In this document: positions 46,290 to 57,376 of the stretch, one piece after another
How the letters are laid out: each line of letters opens with the position of its first letter
How positions within the stretch are numbered: the first letter of the stretch is position 1
The notes under the pieces: model-generated
Told to the model about the DNA's origin: nothing
The model's input: the letters and a program-made list of their open reading frames with translations, nothing else
Database searches by the model: none
Origin: Crossaster papposus
Lineage: Eukaryota > Echinodermata > Asteroidea > Velatida > Solasteridae
Direction of reading: 5' to 3'
NCBI GenBank assembly: GCA_037893245.1
Contig: JBAIAA010000815.1
Span: 392,501 to 456,500 of the forward strand
DNA: 64,000 nucleotides
Position numbers and translations under genes: made by a program

Positions 46290-47156
46290 AACGATAGGCA
46301 ATTTCTTCAAAGGAATATGTTCCCTGGACACAAAAAAACTTTTCTTTCGACTAGTAAAGACTCAAAAAGACCAAACTCATAATACAAACAAAATGCTGTA
46401 CTAAAGCGCTGTCAATAGGGAACGTGCTAATACTTGTTGTCACTACGGTTTTACTATACCCCGAGGGGAAAGCTTCTTGACATGGCTACCATGGCAAAAT
46501 AAACCGATAAAGAAATGAGAAACCAAAAATCTTATGAATCTTGACAATCACTGAAAGGAAAGTTTGATGTTCTTCTAAGAGTAATGCGGTTTTTCTAATC
46601 TTTGCGGCCCGTGATAATGCATGAGTTTCACAGATTCCGGGCGGGACTGAATGTTGACAAGCGACACTCTAGTATATGAAATTACCGCCATGCCGGTTTT
46701 TTTTTGTCTAGTATGACCGCACATTCAGGGCGTGAGTCTTAATGAATTTCGCGGACTTCTTTCTATTGGCTTTTGATGTTCAATCTAATTCTCACTGAAC
46801 ATTGAACATTTACTGAACATTTTAAAACACAGAGAGAAAACAAAAGTTAAACACTTGCACTAATGTAGAGTGATTGTTTTTGTTCAAGCAGTTAGGCGAG
46901 GATTGATTTAAGAGGAGTGGTGCCCACGGGCTGATAAACACACATTAATGGCTTCAGGGAGCCACGCTGCACGAGTTTCGCAGAAAACAACAACAGTCTG
47001 TTATCCATAATTAATTCCAGCGCACGAACTGTGGTGTAACACCGGGTTCCAATTCCAAAAAGGTACGCACTTGCACCACAGGATTTGATTTTTACGAAGC
47101 TGTGTTACTGGCATTGTAAAAAACAACACCCTTCAGCCAAACTCACAACTACGACT
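46290..47156. other. Unassigned spacer
   Basis: No gene or known repeat. Confidence 0.45.
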
Positions 47157-47447
47157 TATATCTCGTACGTACGTACTTGCAAAACATAAGTCTTACTTAC
47201 GAAATATAAGTCTTACGTACGAGATATAAGTCGTACGTATGAGATATAAGTCGTACGTACGAGATATAAGTTGTACGTACGAGATATCAGTTGTACGTAC
47301 GAGATATAAGTCGTACGTACGAGATACAAGTCGTACGTACGGTATACTAGTCGTGCGTACGAGATACAAGTCGTACGCGTCGTAAGTAAGAGATATAAGT
47401 CGTACCTACGAGATACAAGTCGTACGTACGATATACAAGTCTAACGT
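47157..47447. repeat. 20-bp minisatellite with self-complementary GTACGTAC core
   Basis: About 14 copies of GAGATATAAGTCGTACGTAC with variants (TTGTACG, GATACAAG, GGTATACTAG). The unit holds the palindrome GTACGTAC, so single strands can form many small alternative hairpins. Confidence 0.92.
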
Positions 47448-48808
47448 ACGAGTTACTAGAGAAACCAATTATGTCCTTAATACAGCTTCGTAGATTTTGA
47501 TTCATTTCTGACACACATTCTCTAAAACTAATTTTCTTAAAATAAAACCAAATGTATTTTTATAGGTGTTCTTTGTGTATGTATATTTAGTTAAATTGCA
47601 ATGAATATGACTGCAAAGCAGTACATGTAATCACTTTTAAACGGTCAAGTTTACCAACATTATACATGTACTTCAGTATGGCGACAGTGACCGTGACATT
47701 AAGGAGGTCAACTGTAAAAACAAAATATAATTACTGAGACCGATTTGTTATCAAAATGTAAATTTAAAAAGTTTAAACAAGTTATGATGTTTATGTTATA
47801 TTGTATTATTTATATTATTGTATTAACAACAGTGTGCATTTGGTTAGAGATCGGCTGTACATTGGAAAGATCGGTTTAACTATATTTTCTATCGTGACCA
47901 AGTAGCAACTCAGTATTTTATTGTGTTGTTGTGGTGAAGTTCTATTTTCTTTCATTCAAAACCATTATGAGTGCAACTATATTATAATTCTCGGAGTGAA
48001 GTTAACTATTTTGACAATCTGGCAGCGGTGGGCAACATACATCACACAAAATGCCAACATTTTGACAATGTTGCCTTTTCACAGAATGTGCTTACGGCAA
48101 GACTACGGTAGTCTGTTTGTCAGCTATCTTCATTATCATGTCAGCTTTTATACACCAGTTTATGTAATAATGTGAAAGAAACAGAAAAAAACCGGGCCAG
48201 TACTGGTAGCGGATAATTAATAAAATGGCTGTTGAGTCCCAAGGCTTATCCTGGTCAACCATAATGCGCGTTATATATCGACCGCTTGAACGTACCTCGC
48301 ACCATGCTCGCGCGCACACTCTTCGCCTCTCATCCCGAGGGATGATTCACCCCGTAACATCAGGGGAAGGTAAACCGAGGCCAGACATGCCAGTCGAGTT
48401 GATCTCGACAGGCCCAGGCGGCTATACATTTCAATATAAGATTGCCATCTTTCCTCATTAAGGAGATGAGAGTTAACAAGGTTGGGGACTTAACAACGTA
48501 TGAGATGTTGAGAGGCTGTCCATTTGTGATTTGAGTGCACCGCGTTTAGATCCCTGCATGGTTGAAAGTATAATGTTGGTGGGGAACTTGGAAAAAAAAA
48601 GGAAATGCGATCGATATAAGGAATTTAGCTAAGGATATTAGCTAAGAATACAGGGTAAGAATATAAAGAACATATGAACGATGAACGATGGGTTTTTTTT
48701 CATTCCGTTTTACACATTGATTATACATTTGAATAGCCAAGGGCTACATGATTGACCAGAATGATAATTCTAGGCACAGTTCTTTTTGCTCTTTTTGTTT
48801 AACCTTTT
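47448..48808. other. Unassigned spacer
   Basis: AT-rich. Open frames at 47921-48175 and 48225-48461 lack recognisable domains. ATTTAGCTAAGGATATTAGC is a short local repeat near 48625. No dispersed element recognised. Confidence 0.45.
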
Positions 48809-48995
48809 GTTACAACTAGAAACCTACGTATAATGTATCACCAACCGATAGTGTCACACAAATTGACCGATATTGTATCACTAAACCGATAATGCAACAT
48901 TAATGTGGTAAATATTACTACACTCTCGGTCAATTTCTGTTACATTATCGGTTAGGACCGATAATGTAATATCAATTGACCGATAGTGTAGTATA

Positions 48996-49159
48996 CAAAT
49001 ATTGACTGCTTTGAGTGGTATAGTGAAACTAGCCTCCCGAGGTGATCCATGGAGCATTCTATTTTCCCGAGGCGAAGCCGAGGGAAAATAAAATGCTCCA
49101 TGGATCACCGAGGGAGGCTAGTTTTACTATACCGCGAAATAAAGCAGTCAATATTTGTT
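48996..49159. mobile_element. Near-perfect hairpin element with GAGGCGAAGCCGAG centre
   Basis: ACAAATATTGACTGCTTTGA, GGTATAGTGAAACTAGCC, and TGATCCATGGAGCATT pair with AAATGCTCCATGGATCA, GGCTAGTTTTACTATACC, and TAAAGCAGTCAATATTTGT. The centre GAGGCGAAGCCGAG is itself a short palindrome. Arms about 75 bp. Confidence 0.88.
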
Positions 49160-49160
49160 T

Positions 49161-49515
49161 TATAACACCTCACTCACAGATTCTGCACAATTTAAGCTTC
49201 CTGAAAGTATAGTAATAACAAAAAATCTCCGAATTATACGTCTCTCGATCATACGTGTACTTTCAAGTTGTTGCCTTGATGAACGGGTGCGAAAGTGATA
49301 GATCAATGTTTACGCAATGCACCGAAACACACGTCTGGGTTTCAGTCACGCTTTCGTTGCTATGCGCATATTTCGTGTGTTGCTATGCGCATAGTCCTTT
49401 TTGCGTGGTATAGTCTTTTTGGATAGCACAAGTAAAAAATAGTAAAAATAGCAAGTGACACGTGCCGCGCTCTCGGCCAATCAAGACACAGAATCTGTGA
49501 GTGAGGTGTTATAAT
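49161..49515. mobile_element. Foldback with 25-bp TATAACACCTCACTCACAG ends
   Basis: Left TTATAACACCTCACTCACAG plus ATTCTG is perfectly inverted at the right end (CAGAATCTGTGAGTGAGG, TGTTATAA). Interior non-coding, with TTGCTATGCGCATA repeated twice near 49356-49391. Abuts the previous hairpin with no spacer. Confidence 0.82.
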
Positions 49516-49726
49516 AACTTTTACTACACTCTCGACCAATTTCGGTTAGGACCGGTTACGACCGATAATGTAATATCAATTGACCGAAAGTATAGTGGAG
49601 TGCCGTGGTCTCGTGGTCTGGAGCATCGCATTTGTAATCTGTAGGTAAAACTACAGGTTGTGGGTTCGAACCCGACCTGGGACTACGGTGTGTGTGCTCT
49701 TGGGCAAGGCACTTTGTCACTCCTTG

Positions 49727-50210
49727 CTTCCTCCCTTCTCCTTGCTTCCTTCCTTCTACTTGCTTCCTTCCTTCTACTTGCTTCCTTCCTTCTACTTACT
49801 TGCTTCCTTCCTTCCCCTGCTTCCTTCCTTCTCCTTGCTTCTTTCCTTTTCCTTGCTTCCTTCCTTCTACTTGCTTCCTTCCTTCTACTTGCTTCCTCCC
49901 TTCTCCTTGCTTCCTTCCTTCTACTTGCTTCCTTCCTTCTCCTTGCTTTCTTCCTTCTCCTTGCTTTCTTCCTTCTCCTTGCTTCCTTCCTTCTCCTTGC
50001 TTCCTTCCTTCTCCTTGCTTCCTTCCTTCTCCTTGCTTCCTTCCTTCTCCTTGCTTCTTTCCTTCTCCTTGCTTCCTTCCTTCTACTTGCTTCCTTCCTT
50101 CTCCTTGCTTTCTTTCCTTCTCTTTGCTTCTTTCTTTCTCTTTGCTTCTTTCCTTCTCCTTGCTTCTTATCTTCTTATTGCTTCCTTTCTTCTCATTGCT
50201 TCTTTCCACC
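49727..50210 (+). repeat. 14-bp CTTGCTTCCTTCCTTCT-type array inside the SINE
   Basis: About 34 tandem units of TTGCTTCCTTCCTTCTCC with substitutions (C to T, ACT for CCT). It is purine-free on one strand and open in all three forward frames and one reverse frame, giving Leu/Ser/Pro-rich open frames of 179-242 codons and a Lys/Glu-rich reverse one. These are repeat artefacts. Asymmetric polypyrimidine tracts can form triplex DNA. Confidence 0.92.
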
Positions 50211-50211
50211 C

Positions 50212-50288
50212 AGCCAAATCAACCACAATAACCATCTCTGCCCTCACAGGTACCCAGGGCAGAGATGGTTATTGTGGTTGATTTGGCT
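50212..50288. repeat. Perfect 33-bp inverted repeat, 11-base loop
   Basis: AGCCAAATCAACCACAATAA and CCATCTCTGCCCT are exactly complementary to 50256-50288. The loop is CACAGGTACCC. Zero mismatches in an otherwise diverged SINE suggest a recent inverted duplication. Confidence 0.95.
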
Positions 50289-50568
50289 GCTTTGCGCCGA
50301 AATGGCAGCATCGAGCTGCATACTCCCCAGGGAGCTGAGATGGTATTTGGAATGTTGCATGGGTCCAATGACCGGGGCAATAATGTGAAAGCGCCTTGAG
50401 TTCCAGTATTAATAGATATGTGCGCTATATAAGAACTGCCTATTATTACAGTTTATCAGTCAATGTTTGTGTTACCTTATCGGTTTAGTGATACATTATC
50501 GGTCAATCTGTGTGACATTATCGGTTGGTGATACAATATCCGTTGATTACTGCATTATCAGTTGTAAC

Positions 50569-51010
50569 TCTTAATGTGTACAACATTTATAAAATAAAAG
50601 AAATCTCACCGCAAATTCTCAAACGTGATGAAGCAAACGTATATAACCACAAATCGGCGCGAAAACTGTCGCATTTCTTTCTTTTATCTACGCACATTCG
50701 TTGTTTTTTTCGTATTTGGTTTTCATTTTTAATCTGTGAATGTAAATTTCCTTATTCAATGTTAATATAAAAAAATATCAACTATATTTAATTTATAAGG
50801 GTTGTACAAAACTTTTAGTGAATTTTTGTTTGATTTTGTATGATATATTCTTGATTGGACGCAAAGAATATGTATAAAGTTGATGAAAGTATATTGCACC
50901 AGCATATTTCCCCCACTATACTTAACATGGTGGTGTATATAGCGAAATGTAAATTTACAAAAGTTTAACAAATTGAAATTAATGGACCTATGTATTGATG
51001 ACGTCAGCTA
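50569..51010. other. Unassigned AT-rich spacer
   Basis: No gene or repeat recognised. Confidence 0.45.
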
Positions 51011-51556
51011 TACAGTGTGTCTCAACAAAAATGCAACAAAATATAAGGGAATACCAGAATGTATAACTAACATCAAAGATACTGGCTTCCACTTTTAAAT
51101 AAGATATCAAACATCCAAATATGATAATGTCTGACAGAGTTATTAATAACTTCCCAAGTAGGGGTCAGATTGACCATGGGACCAGGTTTTTCGATTTTGT
51201 TTGGATACTGTGCAAGTGTAGACTTGAAATCAAGGCGTTAGACACTTCTGTCTTTGTCCGTGCAGGCGCCACCGAAATGAACCAGAGCTGACGGCAGCGG
51301 GCATGATGGCTCATCACTGGTTCATTTTGGTGGCGACTTGATTTCAAGTCTACATTATTTTGCACAGTATCCAAACAAAATCAAAAAACTTGGCCCCATG
51401 GTTAATTTGACCACTCTTGGAAAATTATTCATAACTCTGTCAAACATTGTCAGTATCTTTGAAACTATATCTATATTATTGATGTTAGTTATACATTCTA
51501 CGTGTGGTATTCCCTTATATTTTTGTTGCATTTTTTTTATACATAAGCACCCTGTA
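51011..51556. mobile_element. Tc1/mariner-like MITE with TA ends
   Basis: Left end TA-CAGTGTGTCTCAACAAAA and right end inverse TA-CAGGGTGCTTATG, with CAAAATATAAGGGAAT inverted as ATTCCCTTATATTTTTG. Inner arms (TTTGGATACTGTGCAA, GTAGACTTGAAATCAAG, CGCCACCGAAATGAACCAG) are likewise inverted, so almost the whole 546 bp folds back around about 51300. TA at both ends and CAGKG termini fit a Tc1/mariner origin (inference). Confidence 0.82.
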
Positions 51557-51733
51557 GACATATACGTGCAAAATGCCAACATAGTTGTTTTCGACCAAAA
51601 GACAGTGAAATGTGCAGTTGTACTGCGGTTATTTGTGGAAGATGATAAACAAAGTAGGACGACTTAAAACGATTATTACTGTGCAGGGGATTTTCCTCGG
51701 GAACCACAGAGTGAAAATGAGCGTTGAAAGTAC

Positions 51734-51895
51734 ACACATAATGCGCCCTGTCGGACTGTGAGTGACCAGAACCTCTTCTAGGGTCCTATTCCCCAAGGCA
51801 GATCCTATTCCCCGAGGCAATAGGACCCTCTTCTGGAGTCTCTTGGGGCGCATAGACGTGCACTAGTGACCTCATTGCAGGTCTATTATGTGTTT
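51734..51895. mobile_element. Foldback element related to 16453-16617
   Basis: Shares GTGAGTGACCAGA and CTAGTGACCTCATTGC with the 16453 element. Arms CTCTTCTAGGGTCCTATTCC and CAATAGGACCCTCTTCTGG are imperfectly complementary. The left end (ACACATAATGCGCCC) and right end (GGGGCGCATAGACG...TATTATGTGT) pair with a deletion on the left. Confidence 0.75.
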
Positions 51896-52805
51896 TCTTG
51901 ATCGAACTTGCCCAATGAGTCAGTCAGCCAGTGGGTAAAACAAGGATTGTAGGCTCGCCCCGCTCAGTCTGAACGCGGCAAACAATTCAGTTTTTGCGCA
52001 TTTTGACTTTAATGTACTAGGTATTTGCAAGGATTGTATATCATTTGTATTTACCCTGATAGTGATAAAGTGACGTTCATAAAGCTAAGGAAAATAACTA
52101 GTGTGTAATGTACGCCTTTCCGTAACAAGACATTTTGTCGACCTTATTAATTAAAAATTATCGACCAAATAATCGTTTGAAATATACACGAGATGTAATT
52201 TATATTTGATTGATTGAATTACCACGTATAATATATCAAAGCACAAAACAGAAAATATAATATGGTGGATGTTATTTTGTTTGAAATAAGATGAGTGATT
52301 GTCAGTGTTATTATATTTTGATTAATATACCGAAGTTTGTTTACCGTACCGGGGTCGTTCAATCTGGGTTAGAATCACAGTCACGTACAGACACACAGGC
52401 GGCACGCAACAAGACCGATGACCCAGGGGGATGGCCCAAGGCTAATTGTAAGTATGCCCGCAATCTGAATCAAAGGTGCATTTCAGAAGTAGGTTCGCTT
52501 GTGGAGTGAAAGCGATTGAACCATTTACTCCTGCGACGTACCTTTCATCTAATTGGTCCTGTTTGTTATTCTAGTATATACCGGATACTGATGAAAGCGG
52601 AAATTAAAATTTAACCCAAAACTGTCTGTTTGCAGCTGCCATTAACAAAACAAACAAATAATCCTACAAAAGGAGATAAACAGATACTTGTTGACGATGC
52701 TTTATGAAGTTTTTCAGATATAGTATCGTGCGAAGAGAAACTCTTTTGAAAGAATAACTATGCCATTTTTGAGTTAAATTGTAATAAGATCTGGTATACT
52801 GACTT
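51896..52805. other. Unassigned spacer
   Basis: No gene or repeat recognised. Confidence 0.45.
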
Positions 52806-53115
52806 GGCACATTACTGGTAATTGCTTGAATGATCAGGATTGGGTGGATTTGGGGGGGGTTGTATTCACAATCATGGATGCCGAGAAAACCAAGAAAATC
52901 GGCGTTTATTTTCAACCGGCGTCGGGCACCGAGTTATTCTTATGTTGTTCTTGTTTTTTTTCACGATCGCCGTCCGGGGAACAATTACAGGATATCTAGC
53001 GCAATAATTTTGCTGGATGCCTAGAATTATTATTTACTTTCAGCTAAGAAAGATACTTTTTAATAATTAGATAGTAAATATTTTCGATATCTGCAAATGG
53101 TGTATCATACCTTTA
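52806..53115 (+). mobile_element. F2 MITE, copy 6 (eroded ends)
   Basis: Recognisable from CATTACTGGTAATTGCTTG through TGGTGTATCATACCTTTA. The left TTAA is lost and the right one has changed to TTAC. Internal deletions remove the TATAGTAAATATCG block and one half of the CGATCGC palindrome. Confidence 0.82.
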
Positions 53116-53263
53116 CTTCGAAACCAGATGTTACTCAAATTTAAAATATTTGAAAGTTTTGATTTTATAATTGGGTCGCCTGATGTTTTACATTGAGCGA
53201 TACAACAGAAGCTGCATGGGCAAGTGTGTAGCTTCACTTTTTAACCAAGACCGTTTCCCAATC

Positions 53264-53362
53264 CCCAGCTTCGTCTTCGTCTGAGGCTTCATTCATGCAG
53301 TTTAGCAATGGGCTGGAGCCAAAAACGGAGCCAAAGCCAGAGGTTTGGAAAACTGCACAGTT
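53264..53362 (+). repeat. GCTTCGG-rich dispersed repeat, copy 3
   Basis: AGCTTCGTCTTCGTCTGAGG, then CATTCATGCAG, then AAACGGAGCCAAAGCC and AGAGGTTTGGAAAACTGC. Same boundary motif (GGTTTGGAAAA) as the copies at 5945 and 8856. Confidence 0.65.
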
Positions 53363-55250
53363 CGCGCCGGAATTACTTTGACATTGACCGGGCCCAGGGG
53401 CGCGGAATTGTTTTTTACGAACCTCGACCCCCGACGGGTTCAGGCCAGCATCTGCGGATAGCACACCCTCAAATGTCCGGCCTCGCCCGCTGCGAGCCGG
53501 TAGATGACATATTTCCGGCGTTGCTCGTGACGTGTTTATCCGTCATTCGTTTTTAATTCCGGATACACTTTGCGTACGTCAGACTGTATACATGGAGATT
53601 TAGATTATAGAGGCATTATCAACAGGACGACAATATTATAGCTGCAACGATTGACACCTCGTTATTATTCTGAACGGCGGCCAAAACAGCCGACCATTTG
53701 CCAGCCGTGCTTTGGCGCCTGTTATATCCAAATGCAAATTAATTTCATTTCTCCATCGTACCGATCATGCTTTGTATGGGTGTGCGCTTAATTACCTTTT
53801 AGTAATGGGCGAGATGTCAGGGAACAGGTGTCACAATTTCCAGTTGACTGACCCTGCCTTGCGACTAGTCACCGTAGGCGAAGAGGAGGAGGGGGGGGGG
53901 GGGGGGGGGGGTCATTGATGATGGCGCGAACGGGGTAGGCTTCCGTTATCACACCTGCAAAAGAATATTTCGAGAATACCTTAACAAAAAGGTAGAATTC
54001 TAAATCCAATTGCTTGTCTGGGTATTCATAAAGCTATATGGAATCTTAATATAGTTTCCTGACGACGAACATCGTTCAAAACGCCTCCGGCCGCTTACCA
54101 CACAGTTCGGTCAAAGTAGATACATTTCACGTGGTATAACCGCCAACCTTTCATAACAATTAGCATTGGTTCAGCGTGAATCGCAATAATTCCTAAATGG
54201 GGGATTTGAAAGGAAAGCTTGCATGTAATTCTATCGTTCGTTCGTCGAGGCAACCGATAAACATAGTCATCCAGACTCGATTGTCGCCATGGCACGGCCA
54301 CCAAAAAGGACACACAGTCCTGGAATCGCCCAATTGGGCTACAAAGCTCGTTTTTAACTAAGTGACGTTCATTGGAAAAGTCATTTAAAATTAGGATATA
54401 AACATTCACACAGCCATCCTTTCAAAACTGGGCGTTTTTGTGTTATTATCGTGTAGACTGAGTTTCTGGGGTCAGAAAAGTGACCCACGAAACTCGAGCT
54501 GTTTGGGATTAGTCTGATTCAAGCCGGAAAGTGTTCGGCTTTTGTGGACGTGTACACAAACCACATGTGCATTGGTGCCGTGTGCAATTTATGGGAGACA
54601 CAAAAAGAGTATCGAACATTGAATGAAAACGACAGGAAAAACGTATGCGTATACCGACGTGTTCGATGTAAACAACCGTTTTTGTGTGTCTTTTCTCGGG
54701 CACGATAAGACATTAGGTTGGTTTTCTTTCAACCATATGTTTAAAATAAGAAAAGTAAACAATCCAAAACATGATTTTTAGAAAAATTTAAAACATAGTG
54801 CCCCTTAAATCAGATTTAAAAAAAATATTTTAGGGCAATTTTCAGTCATCGTGGAACGTGAAAACACTGCATTTTACAAGGGTCGGTGAACGCAACTAAC
54901 TGAACACTATGAGGTTTTCGCTTTATGACTTGCGTACTTTGCTTTTCAACATTTTTGTCTACAAACGCGGTGAACCACCGTTTACAATATACAGGGAACA
55001 AAAGCGACTTCATATAGTGAAGTAGTTACAACAGAGATTGTGTTTGTAGAAAATGAAAGGGATAACATAATTTACTGGTGGGTGGATGGAGCACAAATGA
55101 GACCAATGAAATCGTGGCTCGCGTGCCAGTTGCAATGCTACATGCTACAACGCAATTAGTCTGGTCGATGCGTTGATGACTTTTAGAAGAATGGAAGGGG
55201 CCTTGGAAGGTCAAAGAACCAGACCAGAGAGTACATACCAACGCCAAACA
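53363..55250. other. Unassigned spacer; G homopolymer near 53890-53911
   Basis: No gene. Open frames at 53308-53556, 54095-54409 and 54509-54713 have no domain I recognise. The 53400-53530 stretch is CpG-rich. Confidence 0.45.
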
Positions 55251-56163
55251 GTAGCAAAAAAAATACTACTCTGTGCACAAACGAAATTATACACAATGAT
55301 ATCACGGGTAATTCAGAGAAAGCTAAAAGGAAGGGGTTGTGTCATGTAGCAAAAAAAGTGCTACTTTATAGACTTGTGCACAAATAATGCTACACGTGTA
55401 ATTCAGAGAAAGCGAAAATGAAAGGGTTGTGTCATGTAGAAAAGTGCTACTCCATAGACTTGTGCACAAACAAAATTCTACACAAGGCTATCACGTGTAA
55501 TTCGGAGAAAGCGAAAAGGAAGGGATTGTGTCATGTAGCAAACAAAGTGCTACTTATAGTCCAGGAAAAATAGGTTTTGACCTCAAACAAATTGCAACAA
55601 ATTGCTTTTCACCACAGTGCACTTCTATAAGGTCCCTAGAATCTCATACTAAAAATCTACAAAAATCCAAGTGGTGGAAATATGTCTAATTTGCATAAAT
55701 CGTTAATCCCTGCCGTGTAATATGTTTATTCCCATATTTGGGTATATATTTTATTTTTTGAAAAGTTTATTTTGGTGATTCTACTTACATATCCTTACTT
55801 CAATAACATTTGCTAAAGCATATAAGTGACTGAATAATTATGAGAACATAGTAATTATCCAAAATGACAACTTCGTGACCCTATAAATGTGCGCACATTA
55901 CACTGTCTCCAGATATCATCAAGTAGCCAGTATTGACGTGCTTTAAATTCACCAAGTTGCTTACTGGCACAGTTATCATATTAAAACCTTATGAAAAATC
56001 ATATGAACAATAAACGAACAACAAAACAAAATTATGTATTTTGCCTGGACTATTAATAGACTTGTGCACAAACGAAATGTTACACAATGGTACACGTGTT
56101 ATTCAGAGAGAGCGAAGAATAAGGGGTTTTGTGCCATGTAGCAAAAAAGTGCTACTCCATAGA
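55251..56163 (+). repeat. About 95-bp minisatellite, split by a MITE
   Basis: Four to five units at 55251-55556 and one more at 56053-56163, each with ATAGACTTGTGCACAAAC, CACGTGTAATTCAGAGAAAG, TTGTGTCATGTAGCA and the small hairpin GTAGCAAAAAAAGTGCTAC. The unit is cut at TTATA by the element at 55557-56052 and continues after it. Confidence 0.88.
55557..56052. mobile_element. TA-flanked MITE with GTCCAGG ends
   Basis: TA-GTCCAGGAAAAAT at the left and ATTTTGCCTGGAC-TA at the right. Since the surrounding minisatellite unit reads CTTTATAGACTTG when uninterrupted, the pre-insertion site can be read directly, and TA is duplicated. That fits a Tc1/mariner-type mechanism. Non-coding, 494 bp between the TAs. 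Confidence 0.85.
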
Positions 56164-56945
56164 AGGTACCAGTGAAGGTTTTATTCGTTACTGCGCATGT
56201 TCAAGTTTTGTACTGCGCATGCTCCAGTTTTCTAGCAGTAGCATTTTTCTACACGGCTTGCGACAAGGTTTCGCTCGTCTCAAATCGTTCTGCAAATGTG
56301 TCGTTGAATGGAATATTTTTGTTTCTTATAGCTTTCACATAGAAAGCCACGACACCTGCATTTGTACATATCTTTTCATCTACTTTTATTTGAATAAGAT
56401 TAATATAATACTGCTGCAAACTGCTTACTGGCTGGATTAGAAGACAATGTGAAGTTTAGCATATTTCATTACATTTTACTAAAAAGGAAAGTTACTGAAT
56501 AAATGTTTCTATGTTTTTATTAGAGAATAACAGTGTGAAATAAAACAATATACCCAAATATGAAAACAAATAATGTTACATGCCAAGTATTTACGATTCA
56601 TGCAAATTAGGCATATTGTCTTTAAAACTCCGGAGGGCTCCCAGGCTAATATTAATTACTAGGCCCTACGGAATTATTTATGCCAATTATAGCCAATTAT
56701 AGCGCTTTTATCCGCCTGGTAATGGTAATTCCACTAGACCACCTAACTATTAATAAATACTTTTTTAACACAAACTGAAAATTTGTTCCACATTTTGTTA
56801 CTTTTTTTCAGCGATATTTCTAGACTTTTGTGTTCGTGTTCAAAGGGGCCATATTTTAGCGTATTCTCTTAAAAAGTGTTGTTGTTGTTACCCCGTACCT
56901 GAGACCAGACTAGCTGACCACTGATGACCATCTTGCATAGCAACG
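56164..56945. other. Mostly unassigned; retroelement-tail fragment at 56388-56437
   Basis: 56388-56437 carries GAATAAGATTAA and GCTGCAAACTGCTTACTGG, the tail family described at 9791. A 103-codon open frame (56129-56440) begins in the minisatellite and has no recognisable domain. Confidence 0.5.
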
Positions 56946-56949
56946 CGCT

Positions 56950-57376
56950 AACGTGAAATCCTGTGAAAATCACAGCATCTGGTGTGCTGTGGTTTTCAAG
57001 AAAAGTGGAGTTTTGTATCAATTTCCAACAATTCCCGGCGGGAAATCGTTGGAAATACCCGACTATTTTCAAACACTGTCCCTAATTTATTAAATTTATT
57101 TAGTCCACATTTTATTTGCAATACTGTTACACACCCTTGAATGAGCCAATAATTACAGTCTGGTTTCCTTATACCTGATAATTCCAACCATCTATACATT
57201 TCTCTGTTTCGTCTGAAGAGATTCTAGAAACCAGACTACAAAAACAGCATTTATGTTCTTGGTTTTTCTAGCATCTATGAACACCAAACTTTAAAATTAG
57301 ATCAACGTCACAATATTTACTATAAATATGACCCCCAAATTTCAGAATTTCATAAAGCAAATGGTGTAATATTAAT
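56950..57376 (-). mobile_element. F3 MITE, copy 3 (partial)
   Basis: Blocks CATCTGGTGTGCTGTGG, TTTCCAACAATTCCCGG plus GGGAAATCGTTGGAAATA, AGTCCACATTTTATTTGC, TTTCGTCTGAAGAG, CTAGCATCTATGAAC and GCAAATGGTGTA follow the F3 order in reverse sense. The outermost TTAA ends are lost; an AATAATTATTATT tract replaces the right end. Confidence 0.75.

Larger units (their letters stand above)
49597..50452 (+). mobile_element. tRNA-derived SINE with internal CTTCC expansion
   Basis: The head (about 49600-49700) contains GGTCTCGTGGTCTGGAGC and GTGGGTTCGAACCC, the latter a good B box; TCTTGGGCAAGGCACTTTGT follows, a block typical of tRNA-headed SINE bodies. The 3' part resumes at about 50290 and ends with GAAAGCGCCTTGAG, GTGCGCTATATAAGAACTG and CCTATTATTA, a LINE-type tail. 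Between head and tail lie a CTTCC-rich array (49727-50210) and a perfect hairpin (50212-50288). Confidence 0.75.
48809..50568. mobile_element. Composite GTTACAACT foldback, copy 2, containing two foldbacks and a SINE
   Basis: Outer arms: GTTACAACTAG...GTATCACCAACCGATAGTGT, then ACAAATTGACCGATATTG (48809-48910) and the inverse at 50456-50568 (ATCGGTTGGTGATACAATAT...GTTGTAAC). Inside are ACCGATAATGTAATATCAAT words at 48957 and 49559, two hairpin elements (48996-49159 and 49161-49515), and a SINE (49597-50452). Its core sequence matches the simpler copy at 42881. Confidence 0.78.

Noticed and set aside
47157..47447. CRISPR-like array
   Set aside because: Units are contiguous with no unique spacers, and the DNA is eukaryotic.
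49600..49690. Functional tRNA gene
   Set aside because: B-box is good, but the sequence continues into a SINE body, and no full cloverleaf with a credible anticodon arm is evident.
49658..50388. Leu/Ser/Pro-rich open frames of 179-242 codons and a Lys/Glu-rich reverse frame
   Set aside because: Translation of the CTTCC array inside a SINE, open in several frames at once.
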